This document shows, one piece after another, positions 39,043 to 49,147 of a DNA stretch of 64,000 nucleotides. The number at the start of each line of letters is the position of its first letter. The first letter of the stretch is position 1. Under the pieces are notes generated by a model that ran no database searches, was not told the origin of the DNA, and saw nothing but the letters and a program-made list of their open reading frames with translations. The position numbers and the translations under genes are program-made. The stretch covers positions 1 to 64,000 of the forward strand of contig NZ_JADLJL010000013.1 in assembly GCF_015680235.1 (NCBI RefSeq). Reading direction: 5' to 3'. The stretch is from Pseudomonas guariconensis. GTDB taxonomy: Bacteria > Pseudomonadota > Gammaproteobacteria > Pseudomonadales > Pseudomonadaceae.

Positions 39043-40344
39043 TTATTGCAAAGTGTGTTGCTCGATGAACAGTTCAGGCTCCATGCCTTCGCGACTGACC
39101 AGGCGATTGAGCTCTACCCGGGGCAGTCGCACGCTCAGCAGGCTGCGACCTTCTTCATCGTGCTCTTCGCCTTGCACCGCGCCCAGAGCGAAGAATTGCG
39201 CGCGCAGGCGGGCAAGTCGCTGTTCCAGGCACAGGGTTCCGACATACAGATCATCCCCCAGCAACTCGGCAATCGCCTGGCCAACCAGTTCCAGGCCACG
39301 CCCATCACGTGCCGATACCCAGACCCGTTGCGGCTTGCCGTCGGCATCTCGCTGGATCTGCGGCTCGACATCTTCGAGCAGGTCGAGTTTGTTATAGACC
39401 TCGAGGATCAGCAAGCCTTCGGCCCCGATCTCGCCCAACACCGCCAACACCTGCTCGATCTGCTCCATGCGCTCGGGCTCATGGGCGTCGATCACGTGCA
39501 GCAGCAGGTCGGAGTTGCTCGACTCCTCGAGCGTAGCCCGAAATGCCTCGACCAGCTTGTGTGGAAGGTGGCGGATGAAGCCCACGGTGTCGGCCAACAC
39601 GATCGGCCCCAAGTCGTCCAGCTCGAGCCGGCGCAGGGTCGGGTCGAGGGTGGCGAACAGCTGGTCCGCGGCGTACACCTCGGAGGCGGTCAGTGCGTTG
39701 AACAAGGTGGACTTGCCGGCGTTGGTATAGCCCACCAGCGACACCGACGGGATGTCCGCGCGCTTGCGCCCGCGACGGGCCTGCTCGCGCTGGCTGCGGA
39801 CCTTCTCCAGGCGCGCCTTGATCTGCCGCAGACGTACCCGCAACAGGCGGCGGTCGGTTTCCAGCTGGGTTTCGCCAGGGCCGCGCAGGCCGATACCCCC
39901 CTTCTGGCGCTCCAGGTGGGTCCAGCCGCGCACCAGCCGCGTGCTCATGTGCTCGAGCTGGGCCAGTTCGACCTGCAGCTTGCCTTCATGGGTACGCGCC
40001 CGCTGGGCGAAAATGTCGAGGATCAGCCCGGTACGGTCGAGCACGCGACACTCGAAGACACGTTCGAGGTTACGTTCCTGACTGGGCGTGAGGGTGTGAT
40101 TGAAAATCACCAGGTCTACCTGCTCGGCATGGACCAGGTCGCGCAGTTCCTCGACCTTGCCGCTGCCAATCAGGTATTTGGCTGTAGGCTGGTGCCGGGC
40201 CACCGTGGCCAGCGAAACGATGTCCGCTCCGGCCGACAGCGCCAGCTCCTGAAACTCCTGCGGGTCTTCGCGCGCCTCAGGGTTCTGACCTTCCAAGTGA
40301 ACGAGCAGCGCCCGCTCACCACCACCGTGGCGCTCAAAGAACAA
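39043..40344 (-). CDS. hflX: Ribosome-associated GTPase HflX
   Basis: 433 residues with an N-terminal HflX domain (about 1-180, including SGKVEEL and GGIGLRGPGETQLE) and a Ras-like GTPase domain with GYTNAGKSTLFN, DTVGFIRHLP and NKLD. It splits stalled ribosomes. The start is TTG 40344, supported by AGGAG seven bases upstream and by the FFERHGGGER stretch right after it. It is 12 bp from hfq. Confidence 0.95.
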   Translation of the reverse strand: MFFERHGGGERALLVHLEGQNPEAREDPQEFQELALSAGADIVSLATVARHQPTAKYLIGSGKVEELRDLVHAEQVDLVIFNHTLTPSQERNLERVFECRVLDRTGLILDIFAQRARTHEGKLQVELAQLEHMSTRLVRGWTHLERQKGGIGLRGPGETQLETDRRLLRVRLRQIKARLEKVRSQREQARRGRKRADIPSVSLVGYTNAGKSTLFNALTASEVYAADQLFATLDPTLRRLELDDLGPIVLADTVGFIRHLPHKLVEAFRATLEESSNSDLLLHVIDAHEPERMEQIEQVLAVLGEIGAEGLLILEVYNKLDLLEDVEPQIQRDADGKPQRVWVSARDGRGLELVGQAIAELLGDDLYVGTLCLEQRLARLRAQFFALGAVQGEEHDEEGRSLLSVRLPRVELNRLVSREGMEPELFIEQHTLQ

Positions 40345-40356
40345 TGCAGGCTCCTA

Positions 40357-40617
40357 TCAGGCGTTGCCTGGCTCGCTGTCGCCGTGTTCGGAATCGGACG
40401 GGCTTGGCAGGCGAACCGGACGGGCAGGAACCACGGTCGAAATGGCGTGCTTGTAGACCATCTGGCTGACGGTGTTCTTCAGCAATACCACGAACTGGTC
40501 GAAGGATTCGATCGAGCCCTGCAGCTTGATCCCGTTTACCAGGTAGATGGAAACCGGGACCTTTTCTTTTCTCAAGGTGTTCAAGTAAGGGTCTTGTAGC
40601 GAATGCCCTTTTGACAT
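40357..40617 (-). CDS. hfq: RNA chaperone Hfq
   Basis: 86 residues. [22 protein letters not shown] is the family N-terminus. The Sm1 part includes [20 protein letters not shown] and Sm2 includes VYKHAIST. A Pro/Ser/Glu/Asp tail follows residue 66. AGGAG precedes the ATG. It matches small RNAs to mRNAs and with Crc represses catabolic genes in Pseudomonas. Placed miaA-hfq-hflX as usual. Confidence 0.98.
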   Translation of the reverse strand: MSKGHSLQDPYLNTLRKEKVPVSIYLVNGIKLQGSIESFDQFVVLLKNTVSQMVYKHAISTVVPARPVRLPSPSDSEHGDSEPGNA

Positions 40618-40711
40618 ATGCCGCACTCCTGTAAGGATCAATAGTAAAAAAATAATAAAAATCGGTAATTCATGCCGCCCTTTCGCAAGAATAGACGGCA
40701 ATTGCAGGGAC

Positions 40712-41683
40712 TCAGCTCAATATGGAGACGGCTCCCAGGTATTTCAAGGTGCGGGACAGATTGTCGCAGGCCAGGCTGTCGAGCCATTCCACGCCGGACC
40801 AGCCGCGCAACCAGGTGAACTGCCGCTTGGCCAACTGCCGTGTGGCAATGATACCGCGCTCACGCATCTCGTCGGCGGTGAGCTTGCCATCCAGGTGATC
40901 CCAGACCTGCCGATACCCCACTGCTCGTATAGACGGCAACCCGGCGTGCAAGTCACTTCTGGCACGCAACGCTCGGACCTCGTCGACGAATCCCTGTTCC
41001 AGCATTTGCGAGAATCGTAGCGCAATTCGTTGATGCAAAATGTGACGATCTGTAGGAGCAATCGCCAAACTGGCGACAGTATAGGGCAAATGCCCGCCCG
41101 CGCCTGCGTCTGCCGCGCGACTTTCCGCGAATTGACGTTGCCGATGGGCCGTCATGCTCTGGCCGCTCACCCGATAAACCTCCAGGGCGCGGATCAGCCG
41201 CTGGGGGTCGTTGGGGTGGATACGCGCCGCCGATTCGGGGTCGACCTCGGCCAACTGCCGGTGCAGTTCGGCCAGGCCCAGCTCGCGCGCCTGGGTCTCG
41301 AGCTCGGCGCGCACTGCGGCATCCGCCGCGGGCATGTCCGCCAGGCCATCGACCAGCGCTTTGTAGTAGAGCATGGTCCCGCCCACCAGCAGCGGGATCT
41401 TGCCGCGGGCAGTGATCTCGGCCATCGCCTCCAGGGCGTCGGTGCAGAACTGCGCCGCCGAGTAGCTCTCGGCTGGGTCGAGGATGTCGATCAGACGATG
41501 CGGATGGACAGCCAGCACCTCTTTCGAGGGCTTGGCCGTGCCGATGTCCATGCCGCGATAGACCAGCGCCGAGTCGACACTGATCAGCTCGCAGGGCAGC
41601 ACCTTGGTCAGCTCGATGGCCAGGTCCGTCTTGCCGGCCGCCGTTGGGCCCATGAGGAATATCGCAGGGGGCTTGCCGCTCAT
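40712..41683 (-). CDS. miaA: tRNA dimethylallyltransferase MiaA
   Basis: 323 residues. P-loop [14 protein letters not shown] at about residues 11-24, then [17 protein letters not shown] and the C-terminal [10 protein letters not shown]. It adds a dimethylallyl group to A37 of tRNAs reading UNN codons. ATG 41683 is one base after the mutL stop. Confidence 0.96.
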   Translation of the reverse strand: MSGKPPAIFLMGPTAAGKTDLAIELTKVLPCELISVDSALVYRGMDIGTAKPSKEVLAVHPHRLIDILDPAESYSAAQFCTDALEAMAEITARGKIPLLVGGTMLYYKALVDGLADMPAADAAVRAELETQARELGLAELHRQLAEVDPESAARIHPNDPQRLIRALEVYRVSGQSMTAHRQRQFAESRAADAGAGGHLPYTVASLAIAPTDRHILHQRIALRFSQMLEQGFVDEVRALRARSDLHAGLPSIRAVGYRQVWDHLDGKLTADEMRERGIIATRQLAKRQFTWLRGWSGVEWLDSLACDNLSRTLKYLGAVSILS

Positions 41684-41684
41684 G

Positions 41685-43583
41685 TCATCGACCGCGCAGG
41701 AATAGTTTGTCCAGGTCGTCCAGCCCAAGCTGGGTCCAGGTCGGGCGGCCGTGGTTGCACTGACCGCTGCGCTCGGTGTTTTCCATGTCCCGAAGCAGCG
41801 CGTTCATCTCGGGAATGGCCAGGCGCCGGTTGGCACGCACGGCGCCATGGCAAGCCATGGTGCCGAGCAGTTCGTTCAAGTGCGCCTGGATGCGGTCGCT
41901 GGTGCCGTATTCCATGAGGTCGGCCAGCACATCCTGCACCAGGCGATTGGCCTCGGCCTGCTTGAGCAAGGCGGGGATCTGCCGGATCGCCAGGGTTTCC
42001 GGCCCTAGACGCTGCAGCTCGAAGCCCAGGCGCTGGAACCACTGGGCGTGCTCCTCGGCACAATCGGCTTCGCGCTGGCTCAGCGCGAGCGACTCGGGCA
42101 CCAGCAGCGGCTGGCCGCTCAGGCCTTCGCTGGCCATGGCCACCTTGAGCCGTTCGTACATGATCCGCTCGTGGGCGGCGTGCATGTCGACCAGCACCAG
42201 GCCAACGGCGTTCTCGGAAAGGATATAGATGCCCTTGAGCTGGGCCAGGGCATAGCCAAGGGGCGGCACATCGCCCTGGCTTTGCGGCAACGCCACCGGG
42301 GCGGCGGCGCCGTTTTCCAGCGGGGCGAAGAACTCGCGGTAGACCGCCTGGGCCTCGGCGACGGGCACCGGCTGCGACGGCCGGGGTGTGTACTGGTATT
42401 GGTAGCCCGAGCCGCTACCGCCCGCGAATGCCTGACGCGGCTCGGCCTGGGGCTGCTCGAGCACCGGCGAGGCCAGGCGCATTTCGCCCTGGGGGCCGAA
42501 CTCGCCAACCTGCAGGCCACTGGGGCGTACGATTTCGCTGGCCGCGGCCGGCGCGGCCAACTGGTCTTCTGGGCGCACGTCCGCCAGGGCACGGTGCAGC
42601 GTGCCATAGAGGAAGTCATGGACCATGCGCCCTTCACGGAAACGCACTTCGTGCTTGGTCGGGTGCACGTTGACGTCTACGCCGTTGGGTTCGAGCTCCA
42701 GGAACAGCACGAAGGTCGGGTGCCGGCCATTGAACAGCACGTCGCGATACGCCTGGCGTACCGCGTGGGCCACGAGCTTGTCGCGCACGGCACGGCCGTT
42801 GACGAAGAAATACTGCAGGTCCGCCTGGCTGCGCGAGAAAGTCGGCAGGCCAACCCAGCCCCACAGGCGCAAGCCATTGCGTTCGACATCGATCGGCAGC
42901 GCCTGTTCGAGGAAGCCCGGACCGCAGATGGCGCCCACCCGGCGCGCCCGGGTGATTTCGTCGGGCGCCTCGTGCAAGCTGAGGATGCTCTTGCCGTTGT
43001 GGCGCAGGTGAAAGCCCACATCGAAACGCGCCAGAGCCAGGCGACGGATGACTTCCTGCAGGTGATCGAACTCGGTCTTCTCAGACTTCAGGAACTTGCG
43101 CCGCGCCGGGGTGTTGAAGAACAGGTCGCGCACTTCCACCGAGGTACCGACGGGGTGTGCCGCCGGTTGCACCCGCGGGGTCATGTCCCGGCCTTCGGTC
43201 TCCACCTGCCAGGCCTCGCCGGCACTGGCCGTGCGCGAGGTCAGGGTCAGGCGCGCCACCGAGCTGATCGAAGCCAGGGCCTCGCCACGAAAGCCCAGGC
43301 TGAGCACTCCTTCGAGGTCTTCAAGCTCACGGATCTTGCTGGTGGCGTGGCGAGCCAGGGCCAACGGCAGGTCGTCGGCGGCGATACCACCACCGTCGTC
43401 ACGCACGCGCAGCAGCTTCACCCCGCCCTGCTCGACCTCCACATCGATACGCCGGGCACCGGAGTCGAGGCTGTTCTCCAGCAGCTCCTTGGCCACCGAG
43501 GCGGGGCGCTCGACCACCTCGCCGGCGGCGATCTGGTTGGCCAGCCGCGGGCTGAGCAGCTGGATGCGCGAACCACCACTCAT
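41685..43583 (-). CDS. mutL: DNA mismatch repair protein MutL
   Basis: 632 residues. The N-terminal GHKL ATPase ([46 protein letters not shown]) is followed by a variable Pro/Gln linker (about 335-440) and a C-terminal dimer/endonuclease domain. The motif [12 protein letters not shown] and the metal sites [10 protein letters not shown] and CNHGRPTW indicate the latent endonuclease type expected in bacteria without MutH. ATG overlaps the amiB stop by four bases. Confidence 0.96.
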   Translation of the reverse strand: MSGGSRIQLLSPRLANQIAAGEVVERPASVAKELLENSLDSGARRIDVEVEQGGVKLLRVRDDGGGIAADDLPLALARHATSKIRELEDLEGVLSLGFRGEALASISSVARLTLTSRTASAGEAWQVETEGRDMTPRVQPAAHPVGTSVEVRDLFFNTPARRKFLKSEKTEFDHLQEVIRRLALARFDVGFHLRHNGKSILSLHEAPDEITRARRVGAICGPGFLEQALPIDVERNGLRLWGWVGLPTFSRSQADLQYFFVNGRAVRDKLVAHAVRQAYRDVLFNGRHPTFVLFLELEPNGVDVNVHPTKHEVRFREGRMVHDFLYGTLHRALADVRPEDQLAAPAAASEIVRPSGLQVGEFGPQGEMRLASPVLEQPQAEPRQAFAGGSGSGYQYQYTPRPSQPVPVAEAQAVYREFFAPLENGAAAPVALPQSQGDVPPLGYALAQLKGIYILSENAVGLVLVDMHAAHERIMYERLKVAMASEGLSGQPLLVPESLALSQREADCAEEHAQWFQRLGFELQRLGPETLAIRQIPALLKQAEANRLVQDVLADLMEYGTSDRIQAHLNELLGTMACHGAVRANRRLAIPEMNALLRDMENTERSGQCNHGRPTWTQLGLDDLDKLFLRGR

Positions 43584-45022
43584 TGCTGGGACGCCAGGGT
43601 AGTGCCAGGAATGTCGAGGTGCTGGCCAACCTTCAGCTCATCGCTCTTGAGGCTGTTGGTGCTGCGCAGGCTGGCCACGCTGACCTGGTAGCGCACGGCG
43701 ATCATGGCCAGGGTTTCGCCCGGGCGCACGGTATGCTCGCGCGGCCCCTGGGCGATCTTGCCGCTGTCACGCAGCCAGGCGATGTAGGTGCCGGGTGGCG
43801 GGCTCTGTTGGAAGTACTGGCGCACACCGGTATGGATCGAGCGGGCCAGGGCCTGCTGGTGGCTTCGGGTGGCCAGCTTGGCCGCTTCGTTGGCGTTGGA
43901 GATGAACCCGGTTTCAACGAGGATCGACGGGATGTCCGGCGACTTCAACACCATGAACCCAGCCTGCTCAACGCGCCGCTTGTGCAGCGGAGTGATGCGA
44001 CCCATGTTGCCCAGCACCTTCTGCCCCACATCGAGGCTGGAACTCAAGGTGGCGGTCATCGACAGGTCCAGCAGCACACCGGCGAGCATGCGGTCCTTGT
44101 CGTCCAGGCTGACGTTGCCGGCGCCACCGATCAGGTCGGAGCGGTTTTCCGTGTCGGCCAGCCAGCGTGCAGTCTCGGAGGTCGCGCCACGGTCGGACAG
44201 GGCGAACACCGAAGCGCCGAAGGCGGCCCGCGACGGCGCGGCGTCGGCGTGGATCGAGATGAACAGGTCGGCACCCTTCTTGCGCGCGATCTCGGTGCGC
44301 TTGCGCAGCGGGATGAAATAGTCGCCGGTACGGGTCAGCTCGGCGCGGTAGCCTTTCTCGGTGTTGATCTGGCGCTGCAGCTCGCGGGCGATCTGCAGCA
44401 CGATGTCTTTTTCGTGCTGGCCGCGCGAACCGGAGGCGCCGGGGTCTTCCCCGCCGTGGCCTGCGTCGATGGCGACGACGATGTCACGCTTGCCGCTCGG
44501 TGCCGGCGGCAGCTTGATCGCTGGTTGCGCCGGGGTCACCGGCACGGCCGGGGTGCTGGCAGGAGTGCGCGTGGTCGGCGCTGGAGGCGGTGCGCTGGCG
44601 GCGATGGCGTCGGCTTCCTGGTCGTACAGGTCGACCACCAGCCGGTTGCCGTACTGGGCGTTGGGCGCCAGGGTGAAGCTCTTGGGTGTGACAGCCTTCT
44701 TCAGGTCGACCACCACACGCAGGTCGGTGGGGGTGCGCTGGGCCGAGCGCACGCTGCTGATCGGCGTATTGGAAGTGGCCACATTGAGGGCACCGCCCAG
44801 GGTGGCGCCATTGATATCGATGACCAGCCGGTCTGGCGCGGTCAGGGTGAAGACACTGTGCTGCACGGGGCCAGACAGGTCGAAGACCAGCCGCGTGTTG
44901 TCCGGTGCGCGCCACAGACGCATGCTCTTGACTTGTGTGACGGCCAGAGCGTCAACGGTCACCGCTGTCAGCAGCAGCCCCACGACGGCGACCAGTGCGC
45001 GTATGCGCATACCTAACCCCAT
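43580..45022 (-). CDS. amiB: N-acetylmuramoyl-L-alanine amidase AmiB
   Basis: 480 residues. A signal peptide (to about residue 27), an AMIN domain (about 30-130, septal targeting), a Pro/Ala/Thr linker, an Amidase_3 domain (about 180-400; zinc ligands in [11 protein letters not shown], the following Glu of HEKDIV, SIHAD; catalytic VETGF) and a C-terminal LysM domain ([13 protein letters not shown] onward). It splits septal peptidoglycan. ATG 45022 follows the tsaE stop directly; ATG 45010 with a better GGGGTTAGG site is an equally good start. Confidence 0.95.
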   Translation of the reverse strand: MGLGMRIRALVAVVGLLLTAVTVDALAVTQVKSMRLWRAPDNTRLVFDLSGPVQHSVFTLTAPDRLVIDINGATLGGALNVATSNTPISSVRSAQRTPTDLRVVVDLKKAVTPKSFTLAPNAQYGNRLVVDLYDQEADAIAASAPPPAPTTRTPASTPAVPVTPAQPAIKLPPAPSGKRDIVVAIDAGHGGEDPGASGSRGQHEKDIVLQIARELQRQINTEKGYRAELTRTGDYFIPLRKRTEIARKKGADLFISIHADAAPSRAAFGASVFALSDRGATSETARWLADTENRSDLIGGAGNVSLDDKDRMLAGVLLDLSMTATLSSSLDVGQKVLGNMGRITPLHKRRVEQAGFMVLKSPDIPSILVETGFISNANEAAKLATRSHQQALARSIHTGVRQYFQQSPPPGTYIAWLRDSGKIAQGPREHTVRPGETLAMIAVRYQVSVASLRSTNSLKSDELKVGQHLDIPGTTLASQQ

Positions 45023-45496
45023 TTACTGTTTGAATTCTGTGGCCAGGGCGGCGCACCAGGCCTCACCGCGCTCCCCCTGCGGCGAAAGGGTCAGCGAACG
45101 TCCGCTCGCTTGCGGGCTTATGGTAATGGTCAGGTCGGGCTTTGGCAAAACGCCCGCGCCCTTCTCTGGCCATTCGAACAGGCACAACGGGTCCCCTTCG
45201 AAGTAATCGCGGATGCCCATGAACTCCAGTTCTTCTGGATCGACCAGGCGATACAGGTCGAAATGATAGGCCCGCACCTCGCCGATTTCGTAGGGTTCGA
45301 CCACGGTGAAGGTCGGGCTCTTGACCGCCCCGGCGTGGCCCAGGCCACGGATCAGCCCACGCGAGAGCGTGGTCTTGCCGGCGCCCAGGTCGCCTTCGAG
45401 AAAGATCACGCCATGACCGCCGGTCACCTGGGCCAGACGTGCGCCGAACGCCACGGTGGCCGGTTCGTCGGCCAGAAACAAAGTTATGCCTGACAC
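45023..45496 (-). CDS. tsaE: tRNA t6A synthesis ATPase TsaE
   Basis: 157 residues with P-loop GDLGAGKTTLSRGL, then SPTFTVVEPY and HFDLYRL, the family signatures. It works with TsaB/C/D to make t6A37. The start is GTG 45496, supported by GGAGGAG eight bases upstream; it overlaps the nnrD end by 13 bases in another frame. Confidence 0.94.
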   Translation of the reverse strand: MSGITLFLADEPATVAFGARLAQVTGGHGVIFLEGDLGAGKTTLSRGLIRGLGHAGAVKSPTFTVVEPYEIGEVRAYHFDLYRLVDPEELEFMGIRDYFEGDPLCLFEWPEKGAGVLPKPDLTITISPQASGRSLTLSPQGERGEAWCAALATEFKQ

Positions 45497-46344
45497 GCTG
45501 AATGCTCCTCCAACAACTCACGAATGACCGGAACCAGATCGCTGGCCGCCATGCCCCTGCCCTTGCCCCCCAGGCGCTCGCCGGCGCAGGCATGCAGCCA
45601 AACCCCCAGGCACGCGGCCGCCCAGGCATCCATCCCCTGGGCCAGCAGGGCCGCCAGCACGCCGGTCAGCACATCGCCCAGCCCCGCGCCGGCCATTGCC
45701 GGGTGGCCACGCCCGCATAAGGCGAGCTCACCGCTGGGGGCGGCAATTAGGGTTCCGGCGCCCTTGAGCACGCAGATGCTGGCATGCTTGCGCGCAAGCT
45801 TGCGGGCAGCGCCCGGCCGGTCGGCCTGCACCGCCTCGGTGGAAATACCCAGCAGGCGCGCCGCCTCGCCCGGGTGCGGAGTGAGGATGCTGCCACTGGG
45901 CAGGGCCAGGGGCCGGTGCGCCAGCAGGTTCAAGGCGTCGGCATCCCAGACCTGCGGCAGGTGCGCATTGGCCGCCGCCGACAACAGGCTACGCCCCCAG
46001 GCAGCCTGGCCCAGCCCGGGACCGACCACCAGCACCGAGGCACGCTCGAGCACGCCCATCAGCTGGTTGGCCGACTCCACGCCTCGCCACATGGTTTCCG
46101 GCAGGCGAGTCAGGCCGGCGGCTACGTGCTCGGGACGCGTGGCCACACTTACCAGGCCGGCGCCGCAACGCAAGGCGGCCTCGGCGCTGAGCATCACCGC
46201 CCCGCCGGTGCCCAGGTCACCGCCGACCACCAGCACATGGCCGAAGTCGCCCTTGTGGGCGTCGGCGCGACGTGGCGGCAGGTGGGCAGTGTTCACACTG
46301 CTGAGCAGTTGTGGGGCATTACCAGGGTGTTTGGTCTGGGGCAT
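45484..46344 (-). CDS. nnrD: ADP/ATP-dependent NAD(P)H-hydrate dehydratase NnrD
   Basis: 286-residue ribokinase-fold dehydratase that repairs hydrated NAD(P)H. HKGDFGHVLVVGGDLGTGGA, LTPHPGEAARLL and GAGLGDVLTG (nucleotide site) are visible. Unlike E. coli YjeF there is no N-terminal epimerase (NnrE) domain. ATG 46344 (MPQTKHPGNAP, GGAG upstream) is chosen over an extension to 46407. Divergent from queG across 65 bp. Confidence 0.9.
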   Translation of the reverse strand: MPQTKHPGNAPQLLSSVNTAHLPPRRADAHKGDFGHVLVVGGDLGTGGAVMLSAEAALRCGAGLVSVATRPEHVAAGLTRLPETMWRGVESANQLMGVLERASVLVVGPGLGQAAWGRSLLSAAANAHLPQVWDADALNLLAHRPLALPSGSILTPHPGEAARLLGISTEAVQADRPGAARKLARKHASICVLKGAGTLIAAPSGELALCGRGHPAMAGAGLGDVLTGVLAALLAQGMDAWAAACLGVWLHACAGERLGGKGRGMAASDLVPVIRELLEEHSACQA

Positions 46345-46409
46345 GGGGTCAAAGGCTCCGATGTCTGGCAGAATTATACGCACCTCTGCCTGTATTGCCT
46401 TGTCCATCC

Positions 46410-47483
46410 ATGTCCGCTTGCCTTCCTGACCTTCCCACGCTGGCCCGATCGATCAAGGATTGGGGCCGCGAACTCGGATTCGCCCACGTCGGCATCGCCG
46501 GCGTGGCGCTTGGCGAGCACGAGCAGCACCTGCAACGCTGGCTTGCGGCCGGCTACCAGGGCGAGATGGACTACATGGCCGCCCATGGCAGCAAGCGCGC
46601 CCACCCCGACGAGCTGATACCCGGCACCTTGCGGGTGATATCGCTGCGCATGGACTACCTGCCCGGCGACACCCTCATGGCCCAACGGCTGGCGCAGCCT
46701 GAAAAAGCCTATATCTCCCGCTACGCCTTGGGCCGCGACTACCACAAGCTGGTGCGCAAGCGCGTGCAGCACCTGGCCGAACGCATCCAGCAGGCGATCG
46801 GCCCCTTTGGCTTTCGTGCCTTCGTCGACAGCGCCCCGGTGCTGGAAAAAGCCATCGCCGAGCAGGCCGGCCTGGGCTGGATCGGCAAGAACACCCTGCT
46901 GCTCAACCGCAAGGCGGGCAGCTATTTCTTCCTCGCCGAGCTGTTCGTCGACCTGCCGCTGCCGGTCGACGAGGCCCAGGTGACCGAGCATTGCGGGCGC
47001 TGCCAGGCATGCCTGGATATCTGCCCGACCCAGGCCTTCGTTGGGCCTTATGTACTCGACGCCCGGCGCTGCATTTCCTACCTCACCATCGAGCTCAAGC
47101 AAGCGATCCCGGTGGAGTTGCGCCCGATGATCGGCAACCGGGTGTTCGGTTGCGACGATTGCCAGATCGTCTGCCCCTGGAACCGCTTCGCCCGGCCCAC
47201 CCAGGAAAACGACTTCAAGCCGCGCCATGGCCTGGACAACGCCGAGCTGGCCGAGCTGTTTCTGTGGGATGAAGCCACCTTCCTGAACCGCACGGAAGGC
47301 TCGCCCCTACGCCGCGCCGGCTATGAGCGCTGGCTGCGCAACCTGGCGGTAGGGCTTGGGAATGCGCCGACCAGCATCCCCGTGGTGGAAGCCTTGCGCG
47401 CGCGGCGCGAGCACCCGTCGGAGCTGGTACGCGAACATGTGGAGTGGGCGTTGGCGCAGCATGAAAAACACCCGCGTAGCTGA
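46410..47483 (+). CDS. queG: Epoxyqueuosine reductase QueG
   Basis: 357 residues. The cobalamin-binding N-terminal part (GFAHVGIAGV, GRDYHKLVRKR, DSAPVLEKA, GLGWIGKNTLLL) is followed by two 4Fe-4S clusters (CGRCQACLDICPT and CDDCQIVCPW plus the more distant Cys). A C-terminal HEAT-like part (about 290-357) follows. It makes queuosine from epoxyqueuosine in tRNA. ATG 46410 is used because the alignment begins there. Confidence 0.96.
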   Translation: MSACLPDLPTLARSIKDWGRELGFAHVGIAGVALGEHEQHLQRWLAAGYQGEMDYMAAHGSKRAHPDELIPGTLRVISLRMDYLPGDTLMAQRLAQPEKAYISRYALGRDYHKLVRKRVQHLAERIQQAIGPFGFRAFVDSAPVLEKAIAEQAGLGWIGKNTLLLNRKAGSYFFLAELFVDLPLPVDEAQVTEHCGRCQACLDICPTQAFVGPYVLDARRCISYLTIELKQAIPVELRPMIGNRVFGCDDCQIVCPWNRFARPTQENDFKPRHGLDNAELAELFLWDEATFLNRTEGSPLRRAGYERWLRNLAVGLGNAPTSIPVVEALRARREHPSELVREHVEWALAQHEKHPRS

Positions 47484-47489
47484 GCCGCC

Positions 47490-47597
47490 CCAATCGCCGG
47501 CAAGCCGGCTCCCATAGAACACCGCACAACTATTTGATTTTGCAGGTCTTGTGGGACCGCCGCCCCCCCCTGTGGGAGCCGGCTTGCCGGCGATAGG
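47490..47597. repeat. REP-type pair with conserved spacer
   Basis: caatcgccggcaagccggctcccatag (47491-47517), spacer cgcacaactatttgattttgc (47524-47544), and opposed copy gtgggagccggcttgccggcgatag (47572-47596), between convergent queG and the TRIC gene. Confidence 0.8.
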
Positions 47598-47612
47598 GCC
47601 CGAAGGCCGTAC

Positions 47613-48224
47613 TCATTGCTGGTCGTTGTAGTGGAACTTGGGCATTTCCCAATGGAAGCGGATCGCCAGCAGGCGCACCAGGAACCCGCCGAACAAGGTC
47701 AACAGCGTGGCCTGCTCGGCCGGTACCTTGAAGTACACGCACCCCAGGTAGAACCAGGCCGCGGCGAACGACACGCTGGCATACAGCTCGCGGCGGAACA
47801 CCAGGGGAATATCGTTGCAGAAGATATCCCGCAGAATGCCGCCGAATACTCCGGTGATCACCCCACTGATCGACGCCACCAGCATACCCTGCCCCATCTC
47901 CAGGGCCGTCATGCAGCCGATCAGGGTGAAGGCCACCAGCCCCAGGGCGTCGAGCACCAGGAACAACGAACGCAGATGGCGCATCAGCGGCGCGATGAAG
48001 ATGGTCAGCAGCGCCGCGAAGCTGGTCAGCACCAGGTACTCGGGGTGCTTCACCCAGGTCAGCGGGTAATGCCCCAGCAGCACGTCACGCACCGACCCGC
48101 CGCCCAGGGCGGTGACGCAGGCGATCAGCACAACGCCGAACCAGTCCATGCCACGACGCCCCGCAGAGAGCGCACCGGTCATGGCTTCAGCCGTGATGGC
48201 GACAAGGTAGAGCATCAACAACAT
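47613..48224 (-). CDS. TRIC/UPF0126 family membrane protein
   Basis: 203 residues with about seven hydrophobic segments in two repeated halves. Each half has the glycine-rich motif followed by Arg-Asp (GGGSVRDVLLGHYPLTW and GGILRDIFCNDIPLVF), the signature of prokaryotic trimeric intracellular cation channel-like proteins (YicG type). It probably conducts K+ or other small cations in the inner membrane. Monocistronic. Confidence 0.88.
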   Translation of the reverse strand: MLLMLYLVAITAEAMTGALSAGRRGMDWFGVVLIACVTALGGGSVRDVLLGHYPLTWVKHPEYLVLTSFAALLTIFIAPLMRHLRSLFLVLDALGLVAFTLIGCMTALEMGQGMLVASISGVITGVFGGILRDIFCNDIPLVFRRELYASVSFAAAWFYLGCVYFKVPAEQATLLTLFGGFLVRLLAIRFHWEMPKFHYNDQQ

Positions 48225-48306
48225 GGTGCGTGTCCGTGCGGAAAAAGGCGCGCAGTCTACCCACTCCCAAGGCTTCTAGCCATGTACCTCGAGCGCCAAC
48301 CTGGGC

Positions 48307-48849
48307 CTACGCCTTGATGAAGTGCTCGCGGTAGTGGCGCAGCTCAGCGATCGACTCACGGATATCGTCCAGGGCCAGGTGGGTACCACCCTTCTTGAAG
48401 CTGTCGCGCACGTGCGGCGCCCAACGCGCGGCCAGTTCCTTGAGGGTGGAAACGTCCAAGTTGCGGTAGTGGAAGAAGCCTTCGAGGCGGGGCATGTGCC
48501 GATAGAGGAAACGGCGGTCCTGGCAGATGCTGTTGCCGCAGATCGGCGACTTGCCCTTGGGTACCCACTGCTCGAGGAAGGCCAGGGTCTGCGCCTCGGC
48601 TTCGGCCATGTCGATGCGGCTCTCGCGCACGCGCTGGGTCAGGCCCGAGGCGCCGTGGGTGCGGGTGTTCCACTCGTCCATGCGCGCCAGCACTTCGTCG
48701 CTGTGGTGGATGGCGATAACCGGGCCCTCGGCCAGGGTGTTCAGCTCACTGTCGGTGACGATGGTCGCCATCTCGATGATGACGTCGTTGTCCGGATCCA
48801 GGCCGGTCATTTCCAGATCGATCCAGATCAGGTTCTGTGGGTTCTGCAT
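48307..48849 (-). CDS. orn: Oligoribonuclease
   Basis: 180-residue DEDDh exonuclease. Exo[11 protein letters not shown], Exo[13 protein letters not shown] and ExoIII with the catalytic His and Asp of [11 protein letters not shown] are all present. It removes di-nucleotides, including pGpG from c-di-GMP turnover. ATG 48849 ([11 protein letters not shown]) is chosen; the preceding codons have no similarity. Divergent from rsgA. Confidence 0.97.
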   Translation of the reverse strand: MQNPQNLIWIDLEMTGLDPDNDVIIEMATIVTDSELNTLAEGPVIAIHHSDEVLARMDEWNTRTHGASGLTQRVRESRIDMAEAEAQTLAFLEQWVPKGKSPICGNSICQDRRFLYRHMPRLEGFFHYRNLDVSTLKELAARWAPHVRDSFKKGGTHLALDDIRESIAELRHYREHFIKA

Positions 48850-48881
48850 GAAGGGACTCCTCGAATAGGCCGTCATATTAG

Positions 48882-49049
48882 CCTAGTGTCCTGTCTCGGA
48901 AATACGTTCTCTTTTGGCGAGTGGCTTGGGTGTTCGGCCAAGGCGCCGCGACGAGTCATAGCAGGGCTATGGCGAGGAGTGGCAACGCCGGCCGAGCGCC
49001 CAAGACGCCGCCCAAAGTGAACAGCTTATTTCCGAGACAGGACACTAGG
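48882..49049. mobile_element. 168-bp palindromic element with 23-bp terminal inverted repeats
   Basis: Perfect 23-bp inverted repeats (48882-48904 and 49027-49049, starting cctagtgtcctgtctcgg) enclose a quasi-palindromic interior in which cttgggtgttcggcc faces ggccgagcgcccaag. The whole element can fold on itself around a centre near 48965. It has no ORF. It resembles a MITE in the divergent orn/rsgA promoter region; no target duplication is obvious beyond the CTAG inside the repeats. Confidence 0.65.
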
Positions 49050-49147
49050 CGCGGGCCTTCGTGCCGCAAACGCCAGCCGAAGTGTCCGAGCCGGGCCGTG
49101 CTAAACTGCCAGCCGTTTTCTTCCTGCCCCGCCGATACGGAACATTC

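Noticed and set aside
37795..40599. Very long plus-strand frame (934 codons) across hflK-hflX-hfq
   Set aside because: It is antisense to three well-supported genes and spans their boundaries, which a real gene would not do.
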